From: Marinobacter profundi
Lineage (GTDB): Bacteria > Pseudomonadota > Gammaproteobacteria > Pseudomonadales > Oleiphilaceae
Assembly (NCBI RefSeq): GCF_002744715.1
Contig: NZ_KZ319373.1
Coordinates: forward strand, 156,441-220,440
Reading direction: 5' to 3'
DNA length: 64,000 bases
Shown piece after piece: positions 53,112-62,808 of this stretch (position 1 is its first letter; the number at the start of each line of letters is the position of its first letter). A program made the position numbers and the translations under genes. The notes beneath the pieces are model-generated. The model saw only the letters and a list, made by a program, of their open reading frames with translations. It ran no database searches and had not been told where the DNA came from.

Positions 53112-54212
53112 ATGAAAGCTCTATTCTCTTTGCTCGTTATCCTCAGCCTGTCCGGCTGCGCAGTTATTCCCGGCGCGCATATTCCCTTTAATCAGGAAGA
53201 AGATGACAGCATTGACCTGGAGAAAATGGTCGATATCTACGCCATTACCCCCAAGCTTCTCCGGGAGCGGATGGCCAAACCGGAAACCACACCGGTGTTC
53301 AACCACCAGCTGGAAATGGAAATCCAGGATTACGACTACACGGTAAACCGGGGCGATATCCTCAACATCACCGTATGGGACCACCCGGAACTCACCATCC
53401 CCGCAGGCTCAGACCGCAGCCCGTCTGAAGCGGGTAACTGGGTACATAGTGATGGCACCATCTTTTACCCCTACGTGGGCGAAGTAAAAGTCGCCGGCCT
53501 GAAAGTCACCGAAATCCGCGACATCCTGCGTAAAGAACTCGCCAAGTACATCGCCACACCCCAGGTAGACGTCACCGTCGCCTCGTTCCGCTCCAAGCGG
53601 GTGTACCTCACCGGCGAACTGAAACAACCCGGCACCCAGCCCATCACCAACGTACCGCTCACCCTGCTGGAAGCGGTCAGTAATGCTGGCGGCCTGACCG
53701 AAGCGGCGGACTGGACCAACGTCACTCTTACCCGCAACGGCGAAACCAAGCGCTACTCCCTGCGGGACTTGTACCGCCAGGGCGACACCCGGGAAAACCT
53801 CCTGCTGCGCCCCAACGACATCATCCACGTAGCCCGTAACGACGCCGCCAAAATCTTTGTACTCGGGGAAGTAGGCAAACCCACCAGCCTCAACATTGGC
53901 CGCTCCGACATCACCCTGGCCGAAGCCCTCGCCGATGCCGGCGGTTTCGTCCAGGCTACCGCCGATGCCAGCGGCGTGTTCGTGGTCCGCAAGGCGCCAG
54001 ACGATACCGGCAAGATCGCCGAAGTGTTCCAGCTGCACGCCCGCAACGCCACCGCGCTGGTGCTGGCCGACCAATTCGTCCTGCAACCGCGGGATATCGT
54101 CTACGTAACCGCCGCGCCCATCGCCCGCTGGAACCGTTTGATCACGCAGATTCTGCCAACGGTTCAGATGGTGTACTTCGGCTCCGTCACCGAACGTGAA
54201 CTGACCGACTAA
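53112..54212 (+). CDS. wza: Wza-like outer-membrane polysaccharide export lipoprotein
   Basis: 366 aa. Lipobox LSGC with lipidated C16. The polysaccharide-export PES domain starts YTVNRGDILNITVWDHPEL near residue 76 and two SLBB-type repeats follow (VYLTGELKQPG, FVLGEVGKPTSL). A C-terminal amphipathic helix (WNRLITQILPTVQMVYF) would form the outer-membrane pore. Wza forms an octameric export channel with Wzc. ATG start; wzb follows after 9 bp. Confidence 0.95.
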   Translation: MKALFSLLVILSLSGCAVIPGAHIPFNQEEDDSIDLEKMVDIYAITPKLLRERMAKPETTPVFNHQLEMEIQDYDYTVNRGDILNITVWDHPELTIPAGSDRSPSEAGNWVHSDGTIFYPYVGEVKVAGLKVTEIRDILRKELAKYIATPQVDVTVASFRSKRVYLTGELKQPGTQPITNVPLTLLEAVSNAGGLTEAADWTNVTLTRNGETKRYSLRDLYRQGDTRENLLLRPNDIIHVARNDAAKIFVLGEVGKPTSLNIGRSDITLAEALADAGGFVQATADASGVFVVRKAPDDTGKIAEVFQLHARNATALVLADQFVLQPRDIVYVTAAPIARWNRLITQILPTVQMVYFGSVTERELTD

Positions 54213-54221
54213 CCAATCCCG

Positions 54222-54665
54222 ATGTTCAACAACATCCTCATCGTATGCGTGGGCAACATTTGCCGCAGCCCCATCGCCGAATTCCTGCTGAGAGCGCGCC
54301 TGCCTGAACACAGCGGCAAACAGGTACACTCCGCAGGAATCGGTGCGCTGGTAGATAAACCGGCAGACGCTACCGCGCAGGAGCTGCTGCAAGAGCAGGG
54401 CATAGACGCCAGCGCCCACCGGGCCCGGCAAGTCACGCAAGAGATGCTGGCCAGGGCAGACCTGATACTGGCCATGGAAGAAGGCCACCTGAAACGCCTG
54501 CACGAAATCGCCCCGCAAATCCGCGGCCGCGCATTCCTACTGGGCAAATGGCAGAATGACCAGCCGGTACCAGACCCCTACCGGCAACAGCGCCCGGCCT
54601 TCGAACACGCCTATAAACTGATAGACCAAGCCACCGCAAGCTGGCTCAAATACCTGGGTAACTGA
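54222..54665 (+). CDS. wzb: Low-molecular-weight protein tyrosine phosphatase
   Basis: 147 aa. P-loop C9-VGNIC-R15-S and the general acid in PDPYRQ are intact. Wzb dephosphorylates the C-terminal tyrosines of Wzc, cycling capsule assembly. Between wza and wzc, with 5 bp to wzc. Confidence 0.95.
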   Translation: MFNNILIVCVGNICRSPIAEFLLRARLPEHSGKQVHSAGIGALVDKPADATAQELLQEQGIDASAHRARQVTQEMLARADLILAMEEGHLKRLHEIAPQIRGRAFLLGKWQNDQPVPDPYRQQRPAFEHAYKLIDQATASWLKYLGN

Positions 54666-54670
54666 ATTAC

Positions 54671-56902
54671 ATGACCGATACCACCGCATCCAGTCCGACC
54701 GGCAATCTTTCTACCAACCCAGGCTATAACAGCGCCCCGCAAGACGACGAAATCGACCTGCTCGCGCTGATCGGCACCCTGTGGGACGGCAAATGGCTGA
54801 TTGCCGCCGTCACCGTGGTACTCACCGCCATCGGGGTGTTCTATGCCCTGATCCAGCCGCCGGTATACCGCGCCAATGCCCTGATCCAGGTAGAAGAAAA
54901 GCAGGGCGGCCTGCCGGGCATGGAAGACCTCAGCGGCTTGCTGGAGTCCACTTCAAAAGCGGTTACGGAAATCGAACTGATCAAAAGCCGTCGGGTACTG
55001 GGCCAGGTGGTAGACAACCTGAACCTGGACATCATTACCACCCCGGATTACTTCCCGGTCATTGGCGCCACCATCGCCCGCCGCTTCAGCGGAGCGCCTG
55101 GTGAACTGGCAGAGCCTCTATGGGGTGAAGGGGGGCGTGATGGCTACGCCTGGGGAGGCGAAAAGCTCACTATCACCCGCATGAACGTACCCGGTGGCTC
55201 TGGCAACTACATCCTCGAAACCGGCGAGAACGGCGTCTGGACACTGCTCAACGGAAATGAAGAACCGATACTGCAAGGCCAAACTAACACCCCGGCCGAA
55301 GCAAACGGCTTTGGCGTAATGGTAACGGAACTGGTCGCCCGCCCCGGTACCCGCTTCAACGTCACCAAGCGCAGCCACTACGCCGCCACCATGGATCTAC
55401 AAAGGGCCGTGTCCGCGTCAGAAAAAGGCAAAAGCTCCGGCATCATCGAGCTGGCCTACGAGCACACCAACCCAGATGTGGCCGAAAACGTACTGGCAGA
55501 AGTCGGCCAGAACTACGTGCGCCAGAACGTCGAGCGCGCCAGCGCCGAAGCCGCTAAATCCCTGGAATTCCTGCGCAGCTCCCTGCCGGACGTAAAGCGT
55601 GATCTCGAAGTGGCCGAGCAGAAATTCAACCAGTACCAAGTGGAAGAAGAAACCATCGATATCACGGCCGAAGGTTCCGCCGTGCTGGAGCAGATCGTCA
55701 ACCTGGAAACCCGTATCTCCGAACTGGAATTCCAGCGTGCCGAAATCGAACAACGGTTCCAGCCCACACACCCCCGTTACCGAGCCTGGGCATCGCAAAT
55801 GGCGGAACTCAAAGCCCGCCGCGCTGAGCTGGACGATCGATTGGGCCGCTTGCCTGCCACCCAGCAAGAACTGGTACGCCTGCGCCGTGATGTAGAAGTG
55901 GGCAACAAAATCTATCTGCAAATGCTGTCCAACGTGCAGCAACTGGACATTGCTAGGGCAGGCACTGTAGGTAACGTAAGGGTCGTCGACGAAGCCGTGG
56001 TTAACACCACTTCCCCGGTAAAACCGAAGCGCGGAATGATCGCCGCCGCAGCCTTGCTGTTGGGCGGCATGATCGGCACCGCCATTGTGTTGGTGCGGGC
56101 TATGCTGAACCGAGGCATAGAAAACCCGGACGACATCGAAAAACTCGGCCTGCCGGTCTACGCCACCGTACCGCTGTCAGATACCCAGGCGGACATGGCT
56201 AAAAAGAAACGGAACCGCCAGGAACCCACCTCCGGCCTACTGGCCGTCGTCAACCCGGCAGATCTGGCGGTAGAAAGCCTGCGCAGCCTGCGCACCAGCC
56301 TGCACTTCGGAATGATGGACGCGCGCAACAACATCCTCATGATTTCCGGCCCTAGTCCCGGCGTGGGCAAAACCTTTGTGTCCGTCAACCTGGCCGCCGT
56401 CATGGCCATGGCCAACCAACGGGTACTTCTGGTAGATGCGGACCTGCGCCGTGGCTTCTCCCACGATGTATTCAACGTAAGCAACCACATCGGCCTTTCC
56501 GACCTGCTGGCCGGCAAAGCCACCTTGGACGACTCTTTGCGACATTCCAGTGTTGAAGGCCTGGACTTCATCAGCCGCGGCACCGTACCGCCCAACCCCT
56601 CTGAACTGCTGATGAGCAAGCGCTTTGACGAGCTCCTCAAGCAGGCTAGCGCCAGCTATGACTTGGTCATCGTAGACACCCCGCCAATCCTGGCGGTGAC
56701 GGACCCAGCCATCGTAGGCAAGCACGCCGGGACCACAATGCTGGTAGCCCGCTTCGGAGCCAACTCTGCCAAAGAACTGGAACTTACCAAGCGCCGCTTT
56801 GAGCAAAATGGCATAGAGGTTAAGGGTGTAATCTTCAATGCCGTAAAGAAGAAAGCCTCCAACTATGGCTATGGTTACTACAATTACGACTATCAATCTT
56901 AA
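54671..56902 (+). CDS. wzc: Wzc-like polysaccharide copolymerase / BY-kinase
   Basis: 743 aa. Wzz domain with membrane segments near residues 37-60 and 456-480, a long coiled-coil periplasmic region, then a cytoplasmic kinase with Walker A GPSPGVGKT (around 558-566), LVDADLRRG and DLVIVDTPP. The C-terminus is a tyrosine cluster (NYGYGYYNYDYQS) for autophosphorylation. ATG start. Followed by a 230-bp AT-richer gap before wzx. Confidence 0.95.
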   Translation: MTDTTASSPTGNLSTNPGYNSAPQDDEIDLLALIGTLWDGKWLIAAVTVVLTAIGVFYALIQPPVYRANALIQVEEKQGGLPGMEDLSGLLESTSKAVTEIELIKSRRVLGQVVDNLNLDIITTPDYFPVIGATIARRFSGAPGELAEPLWGEGGRDGYAWGGEKLTITRMNVPGGSGNYILETGENGVWTLLNGNEEPILQGQTNTPAEANGFGVMVTELVARPGTRFNVTKRSHYAATMDLQRAVSASEKGKSSGIIELAYEHTNPDVAENVLAEVGQNYVRQNVERASAEAAKSLEFLRSSLPDVKRDLEVAEQKFNQYQVEEETIDITAEGSAVLEQIVNLETRISELEFQRAEIEQRFQPTHPRYRAWASQMAELKARRAELDDRLGRLPATQQELVRLRRDVEVGNKIYLQMLSNVQQLDIARAGTVGNVRVVDEAVVNTTSPVKPKRGMIAAAALLLGGMIGTAIVLVRAMLNRGIENPDDIEKLGLPVYATVPLSDTQADMAKKKRNRQEPTSGLLAVVNPADLAVESLRSLRTSLHFGMMDARNNILMISGPSPGVGKTFVSVNLAAVMAMANQRVLLVDADLRRGFSHDVFNVSNHIGLSDLLAGKATLDDSLRHSSVEGLDFISRGTVPPNPSELLMSKRFDELLKQASASYDLVIVDTPPILAVTDPAIVGKHAGTTMLVARFGANSAKELELTKRRFEQNGIEVKGVIFNAVKKKASNYGYGYYNYDYQS

Positions 56903-57132
56903 TGATAGAGATATTCCATAGGTTTTAAGGTAAGGCTTGGTTTTTTAATCACTCATATGGTGAGGCTTTGTTAATCTTGATGCGTGCACACTAATATGGC
57001 TGGAGTGTCGAGCTTAGAATCTAATAATCTAGGATGAGTCGATTGTTGAGCCGAAAAATCTTGATGTGCTCGTTAAAAGGCTGATCAGAGATTAATTAAA
57101 AGCTGATATAGAACATTAAGTGGTATTTTATT

Positions 57133-58383
57133 TTGAGCAGTAAAGTTTTAATCAAAAATGCCGCGTGGTCTGCAGCAAACCACCTGCTAGCGCGCGGGAG
57201 TTTGGTGGTTGTGTCAATGATTCTTGCGCGAAACTTAGATTCTTCAGGGTTCGCAGCTTATAGTCTTTTTCAACTAACAATATCAATGATTGCTGCATAC
57301 GCAGCACTTGGGTTCGGCGTAACTGCGTCTCGATTTTTCTCGGAATTCCAAGGGGCTACAAATGTAAAACGCTATCCTGTTGGTGCGCTTTGGGTGCTTT
57401 CTATAATAGGAGGGGTTGTAGCCTTAGTAGTTACCTTGATTTTACCGGCCGGGCTCATTGAGGAGGATTTGGATATTCCTCGCTGGCTTCTCGCGGTTGG
57501 GGTATTCTCGACATCTTTAGGTATCGTACCGGCCGGAGCTGTTTTAGGTCTTGAACAATACAGGAAGGCGTTTTCAGTGGCGTGTGTCACTGCAAGTTTT
57601 CTGTTCTTTGGTTCATATGCAGCAGTTAAATTCCAGTCTCCTGTGTCAGCGATGTGGGTGCTGGTTATCTCGAATGCAATAAATGCAGTAGGAAACTTTC
57701 TGGTTACTTTACATATCGTTGGGATAGGAGGGTTGCTTAGCTCCGCGAGGTTAAGTAAAGACAGCGTTGGAGCTATTTTAAAGTTTGCAGGGCCGATGGT
57801 AGGTGTTTCCCTACTTTCTGCGTCCGGATCCTGGTTAGTGGGTCGGATTATACTTTCTGGGCCTTCTGGTCCAGAGAATTTCGCGCTGTACGCTATCGGT
57901 ATTCAGTGGATGGCGCTGGCTCTTTTCTTGCCAGGAATGGTGTCTAGAGTTCTACTGCCTCGTCTGGTAAAAATGCAAAATGAATTGCACGGAACTGATT
58001 CGGAATCACGAAAACTTGTTAGCTCTGGTGCGATGTTGGCTCTGATATTTGCGATACTTTTAGCCATCATCGGCGTTGTGCTGTCTCCCTTATTAATTGC
58101 TCTCTACGGCACCAATCTCGCCATAAATCAATGGTTGCTTGCTGCATTCTTAGTGGCGGCAATCCCGTCCGCTCCCGCAAATACCGTTGGTAATGCAATT
58201 GTTGCACGAGATGGACAGAGAGCTTGGTTTACCATAACATTTTTATGGTTTTTCACTTTGATTGCGCTCACTTTATTATTTTCAGATTTAGGGGTTTGGG
58301 CGGGAGCTGTTTCACATGGTGTGGCCTCCTTAATTCTCATCTTTCTATCTGTTTGTTTTGCGAGGAAAAGAACGTTACTGTGA
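57133..58383 (+). CDS. wzx: Wzx-type polysaccharide flippase
   Basis: 416 aa, about 12 hydrophobic segments, MATE/PST superfamily oligosaccharide transporter (NHLLARGSLVVVSMILARNLDSSGFAAYSLFQL). Flips lipid-linked repeat units to the periplasm. Start is TTG without a clear ribosome-binding site; homology begins near here. Sequence composition drops to AT-rich from here through the acetyltransferase gene, a common signature of exchangeable serotype-specific genes. Confidence 0.85.
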   Translation: MSSKVLIKNAAWSAANHLLARGSLVVVSMILARNLDSSGFAAYSLFQLTISMIAAYAALGFGVTASRFFSEFQGATNVKRYPVGALWVLSIIGGVVALVVTLILPAGLIEEDLDIPRWLLAVGVFSTSLGIVPAGAVLGLEQYRKAFSVACVTASFLFFGSYAAVKFQSPVSAMWVLVISNAINAVGNFLVTLHIVGIGGLLSSARLSKDSVGAILKFAGPMVGVSLLSASGSWLVGRIILSGPSGPENFALYAIGIQWMALALFLPGMVSRVLLPRLVKMQNELHGTDSESRKLVSSGAMLALIFAILLAIIGVVLSPLLIALYGTNLAINQWLLAAFLVAAIPSAPANTVGNAIVARDGQRAWFTITFLWFFTLIALTLLFSDLGVWAGAVSHGVASLILIFLSVCFARKRTLL

Positions 58384-58880
58384 TGAATACGCTTCGTCTC
58401 AACTTGGTCAATGTCCTATTTTCTTTACTTCCTCCGACCAAGCTTTTCTCTGTTAAGGCTCGGCTCTTGCGTTGGGCTGGAGCGAAAGTAGGAAATAATG
58501 TAAGAATTGTATCTAGTGCAAAGTTTTATATGAGTGGAGAGTTGGAGATTGGTAGTGGGACATGGATAGGCCATGAAGTATTAATAATTGGTGGCGATGC
58601 AAAAGTTATCATAGGCGAAGATGTTGATATTGCTCCTAGAGTAACTATCGTTACTGGTACTCATGAGCTTTGGAAGATGAATGGAAAAGCTGCGGGTCGC
58701 GGTTATTCGTTACCTGTTAGTATTGAGAGTGGCGTATGGTTAGGAGCTGGATCAATCGTCTTGGGTGGGGTCGCTATTGGTTCCTCCAGTATAATTGCAG
58801 CAGCTTCAGTTGTAACTAAAGATATTCCATCTTGCTGTTTGTTTGGTGGTAATCCAGCGAGGTTTATTCGCCAAAAATAA
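58383..58880 (+). CDS. WcaF-like left-handed beta-helix acyltransferase
   Basis: 165 aa. C-terminal hexapeptide-repeat acetyltransferase (GSGTWIGHEVLIIGGDAKVIIGEDVDIAPRVTIVTGTHE…, then LFGGNPARFI) as in colanic acid acetyltransferases. Likely O-acetylates a capsule sugar. The ATG at 58383 overlaps the wzx stop by one base (TGATG). Longer upstream frame rejected. Confidence 0.88.
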   Translation: MNTLRLNLVNVLFSLLPPTKLFSVKARLLRWAGAKVGNNVRIVSSAKFYMSGELEIGSGTWIGHEVLIIGGDAKVIIGEDVDIAPRVTIVTGTHELWKMNGKAAGRGYSLPVSIESGVWLGAGSIVLGGVAIGSSSIIAAASVVTKDIPSCCLFGGNPARFIRQK

Positions 58881-59003
58881 ATCTTGTTTTGAATTATGGA
58901 ATGTTATTTTCTATACTTCACAAGATTTGGGTCTAGCTTTTTGCTTCAGTCTTCTGGGCTGATCTTTTAGTCTCAATAAGTCTAACATTTTGGGTTTTAA
59001 TCA

Positions 59004-60371
59004 TTGATATCCCTTTCCAGTTCTCGATGCTCTCCCGGAGAGATTATAGGGCTATTTCTAGTCCTTGCTCTCAGAATCAGTTCCACCCCAACCGCAAACC
59101 TAAGCTTCTTCCTTTTAGCCGCTTACGCTACTACCGGTCGAGCCCAAGCAATTCGAGCGTTAGGAATGTCCTGGCTTCTCACAATGATCAGCCCCGGAAT
59201 AGCACCACCTGCGCCCCTCGGAAGCGTGGGCCGCTACGCCGTTTTTATGGGGGCGTTTGTGGCGGTCTTTGTCCGTAGCGGAATTCTGACGGGGCAGCCA
59301 CGAGGTTCAAAAATTGTGTTGTCCACGGTTGGGCTTGGAGTATTTTTTGTAATCCATTCGCTGTTTATCAGCCCCATGCCGGATGTTTCCATTCTGAAAG
59401 CAGTATCTTGGTTAATGGTTACCGCAACGCTTTTCTCTGCTTGGACTGGCTTGGCTCACGAGGAACGAGAGATGCTTTTCCGGCAACTTTACTTTGGGCT
59501 GGTGGTCATTATGGTCGTGAGTGTGCCGTTGACTGTGCTACCTCTTGGATACTTGCGTAACGGTAGTGGCTTTCAGGGCATTCTTAACCATCCGCAAGCT
59601 TTTGGCCCAGCCATGGCGATACTTGGCGCTATCTCGGCCAGCAAGCTGTTCGCGGAGAAGAGGCCGTCCTGGCAATACCTGGGTGTATTTGGCGTTTCCC
59701 TGTTGTTTATTATGGCAAGCGAAGCCCGCACTGCGGGGTTGGCACTGATCATTGGGCTCTGTCTGGCTATTGCGTCTGTGCCGGTGCTTTCGGGCCGGCG
59801 TGTAGTAGCCGTTCTGCCTGGGCTGCGTAGCCGGCGTGTCTGGGGTATCGCAGGTGTCGTCTTATGTTTAGGCGTCATGTTCGCGCCGCAAATTGGGGAC
59901 AAAGTTGGCCATTATATTTCAAAATCTGGGCGGGCAGGTTCGGTTGAGAGTATTGCGGAGGCTTATGACAAGTCACGTGGCGGTTTGATTGACAGGCTGG
60001 TCGCCAACATTAAAGAAAATCCGCTGACGGGTATAGGTTTTGGTATTGGCTCTGAGCTTGAATTGATGGTTGTTGAACGTGATCCTGTTCTCGGGCTACC
60101 GGTCAGTGCAGCTGTTGAAAAGGGCGTTTTGCCAATAGTGATTGTTGAAGAGTTGGGTATTCCAGGAGCGTTATTGGTGTTCGCCTGGTTGGTTTCAGTA
60201 TTGCGCAAAGCAGCTCTTTCCGGTGTAACTGGTGTGGCGCTTGTTGGCACAGCCCTTTTGATCAATATGGGCGAGAGTACCTTTTTTTCACCCGGCGGCT
60301 TGGGGATGTTGATTCTTATTGGGGTTAGCTGGGCTGGTTCTGGCCGAAGGCTTGCCGACGTTAGGCATTAA
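59004..60371 (+). CDS. wzy: O-antigen/capsule polymerase-like membrane protein (Wzy candidate)
   Basis: 455 aa with 10-12 hydrophobic segments and a large loop ending in a GIGFGIGSELEL region, the general layout of Wzy/WaaL-type proteins. In this cluster, with wzx and glycosyltransferases, it is the best polymerase candidate. TTG start, weakly supported. No sequence motif proves polymerase over ligase. Confidence 0.72.
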   Translation: MISLSSSRCSPGEIIGLFLVLALRISSTPTANLSFFLLAAYATTGRAQAIRALGMSWLLTMISPGIAPPAPLGSVGRYAVFMGAFVAVFVRSGILTGQPRGSKIVLSTVGLGVFFVIHSLFISPMPDVSILKAVSWLMVTATLFSAWTGLAHEEREMLFRQLYFGLVVIMVVSVPLTVLPLGYLRNGSGFQGILNHPQAFGPAMAILGAISASKLFAEKRPSWQYLGVFGVSLLFIMASEARTAGLALIIGLCLAIASVPVLSGRRVVAVLPGLRSRRVWGIAGVVLCLGVMFAPQIGDKVGHYISKSGRAGSVESIAEAYDKSRGGLIDRLVANIKENPLTGIGFGIGSELELMVVERDPVLGLPVSAAVEKGVLPIVIVEELGIPGALLVFAWLVSVLRKAALSGVTGVALVGTALLINMGESTFFSPGGLGMLILIGVSWAGSGRRLADVRH

Positions 60372-60388
60372 TAGGTGATTTAACTGCA

Positions 60389-61519
60389 ATGGATATCTGG
60401 TTTTGGCAGTTGATAATAAGCCCCCACATGGCGAACCTTGCAAAATCTTTGTCTGAACTTGGCCATGGAGTGACCTTCGTTGCCGAGCGAGAGATGTCGG
60501 CAGATCGGGCTGGCCAAGGGTGGACAGTACCGGATGTTGGTGGCTCGAAGATTGTTTTGGCGACTGATCAGGAAACTGCGGTTTCGTTGGTCAAGGCCGC
60601 CCCGCCGGAAGCGGTACATATTTGCCAAGGAGTGAGAGCAAACGGTGTAGTCGGTCCTGCCCAACAAGCACTCAAGGACTTGGGTAGACGACAGTTCGTC
60701 AACTTGGAAACGGTTGACGATACCGGCTGGCAAGGCTTTATCAAAAGAGCTGTCTATGAGCGCCTGTTCCAAAAGCTGTCACCTCATCTTTCAGGGGTGC
60801 TGGCCAATGGCAAGAATACGCGGGACTGGCTGATTGACCGTGGCGTGCCGGCGGAAAAGGTTTTTCCCTTTGCGTACTTTTTACCTGAAACCGCACCGAA
60901 GCCTTCCATTACCCAACGGGAAAGGTCCGATCGTTATCGGGTACTTTTTGTTGGACAGTTTATTGAGCGAAAGCGACTGGATTTGTTAATCACCGCAATG
61001 TCTCGTATAGACTCTGAAAACGTGGAGTTGGCGGTTGTAGGTTCAGGTCCTCTTGAGGGGCAGTTAAGACAGTTGGCCGAAGACACCCTGCCAGAGCGAG
61101 TGGAATGGATTGGTAGTTTGCCGATGGATGACGTGCGGGTCCAGATGGCTGCGGCGGACTGTTTGGTGCTGCCCAGTCGCCACGATGGTTGGGGTGCGGT
61201 TGTTTCTGAGGCACTGATGAGTGGTACGCCCGCCATTTGTAGTGACGCCTGCGGTTCGGCGGTTGTAGCCGAGGCTAGTGGGTATGGTGGGGTATTTAAG
61301 TCTGGCAGTATTGATGACTTGGTCGATCTTTTAAATGCAAAGATTCGTGAAGGTCGGCTAAGTGAGCAGCAGACTCTGGAACTTGCGGAGTGGGCTCGTT
61401 GCGTTGGTGGGAAAAAGGGAGCTCGGTACCTTACGGACATTATTAGGTCTACTGATGGGGTGACGGAACTACCTCAACCCCCTTGGATGCACCATAGCCT
61501 TTCGGATTGCAGACATTAG
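60389..61519 (+). CDS. GT4-family glycosyltransferase
   Basis: 376 aa. GT-B fold: C-terminal half starts YRVLFVGQFIERKRLDLLITAMSRI near residue 186, with LPSRHDGWGAVVSEALMSGTP as the nucleotide-sugar EX7E region. Builds a bond in the capsule repeat; donor and acceptor unknown. ATG, 17 bp after wzy. Confidence 0.9.
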   Translation: MDIWFWQLIISPHMANLAKSLSELGHGVTFVAEREMSADRAGQGWTVPDVGGSKIVLATDQETAVSLVKAAPPEAVHICQGVRANGVVGPAQQALKDLGRRQFVNLETVDDTGWQGFIKRAVYERLFQKLSPHLSGVLANGKNTRDWLIDRGVPAEKVFPFAYFLPETAPKPSITQRERSDRYRVLFVGQFIERKRLDLLITAMSRIDSENVELAVVGSGPLEGQLRQLAEDTLPERVEWIGSLPMDDVRVQMAAADCLVLPSRHDGWGAVVSEALMSGTPAICSDACGSAVVAEASGYGGVFKSGSIDDLVDLLNAKIREGRLSEQQTLELAEWARCVGGKKGARYLTDIIRSTDGVTELPQPPWMHHSLSDCRH

Positions 61520-61638
61520 GAGTTTTTGTCTTTAGCCTGTGAGATTGAAGGCTAGTGATAGCTCCCTTTAAACCCCTTCCAGGCGCTGGTTGGGCTTTCT
61601 GGATAACCCTTCAAACTGATTAAAGATCAAAAGGTGGT

Positions 61639-62778
61639 ATGAGACTAATTCATACGATGCCCGACATCGGGGCCGAGGCAGCAGGGCCGAGTTACTCTGT
61701 CGTTCGCCTATGCAAGGCGCTGAACACATTGAAGCAAGAAACTACTCTGGCTCTGATAGGAAATGCTGATAATACCCCCTTTATTGAGTCTTTCTCGCGC
61801 GGTTTTGGCCCACAACGTCTGGGCTGTTCTCCATCAATGCGCCGCTGGTTGAATCAAGAGATCACATCTTGTTCCGTTGATATTGTTCATAATCATAGTC
61901 TTTGGATGATGCCGAATGTATATCCCGGGTGGGAGACCAAAGGGACTCCGATTCCATATGTTGTCTCACCACGGGGGACTTTATCGCAATGGGCGATGCG
62001 TAGTGGCTCCAGTATCAAGAAAATTTTCTGGCCGCTAATCCAGAAACCTTCGATAAAACACGCTGCCTGTTTTCATGCCACAGCCTATTCTGAATATGAG
62101 GACATTCGGCGCATGGGTTTTAGCCAACCCGTTACGCTTATCCCTAACGGTATTGATTTGCCGGGCTTCCCTGAGAGCTTTAAAGCGCGAGCGGATAGTG
62201 AGAGAACCTTGCTGTTCTTAGGTCGACTACATCCGGTTAAGGGTATTGATCATCTATTGGGAGCCTGGAGAGACCTTCAAAATGTTTTCCCTGAGTGGAG
62301 GTTGAGGATCGTGGGCCCCGAAGGTGATGGGGAATACCTACGGCATCTTAAATCAATATCCGCTCAATTTGGTCTTAAGAGGGTAGCCTTTGATGCGCCG
62401 CTGTACGGCGATAGTAAATTCGAGGCATACCGGGCTGCAGAGTTGTATGTTTTACCCACACATTCGGAAAACTTCGGTATGACCGTAGCTGAATCTCTTG
62501 CTAGCGGAACTCCTGCAGTGGTGAGCCAAGGAGCCCCTTGGCAGGGTTTGGAGCTAAAGGATGCGGGGTGGTGGCCGGAGATCGGCGAGAAGTCTTTGGC
62601 GGCAGCACTGAGGAATGCAATGGCGTTACCTCCCGATCGACTTCGTTCGATGGGTCAAAATGGCCGGGCTTGGATGGAAGAAGAGTTCGCTTGGAGTGGA
62701 GTTGCCAAGAACATGCTAGACACTTATCAATGGCTTTTGTGTCGTGGTGATAAGCCCGACCACGTAATCATTGATTAA
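61639..62778 (+). CDS. GT4-family glycosyltransferase
   Basis: 379 aa. C-terminal GT-B half with TLLFLGRLHPVKGIDHLLGAW near residue 193 and LPTHSENFGMTVAESLASGTPAVVSQG. N-terminal MRLIHTMPDIGAEAAGPSYSVVRL. The ATG at 61639 follows AAGGTGG. Separated from the previous gene by 119 bp without a recognisable feature. Confidence 0.9.
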   Translation: MRLIHTMPDIGAEAAGPSYSVVRLCKALNTLKQETTLALIGNADNTPFIESFSRGFGPQRLGCSPSMRRWLNQEITSCSVDIVHNHSLWMMPNVYPGWETKGTPIPYVVSPRGTLSQWAMRSGSSIKKIFWPLIQKPSIKHAACFHATAYSEYEDIRRMGFSQPVTLIPNGIDLPGFPESFKARADSERTLLFLGRLHPVKGIDHLLGAWRDLQNVFPEWRLRIVGPEGDGEYLRHLKSISAQFGLKRVAFDAPLYGDSKFEAYRAAELYVLPTHSENFGMTVAESLASGTPAVVSQGAPWQGLELKDAGWWPEIGEKSLAAALRNAMALPPDRLRSMGQNGRAWMEEEFAWSGVAKNMLDTYQWLLCRGDKPDHVIID

Positions 62779-62808
62779 ACTCGGAAGTTACAGGTCAAGG
62801 TTTCAAGT

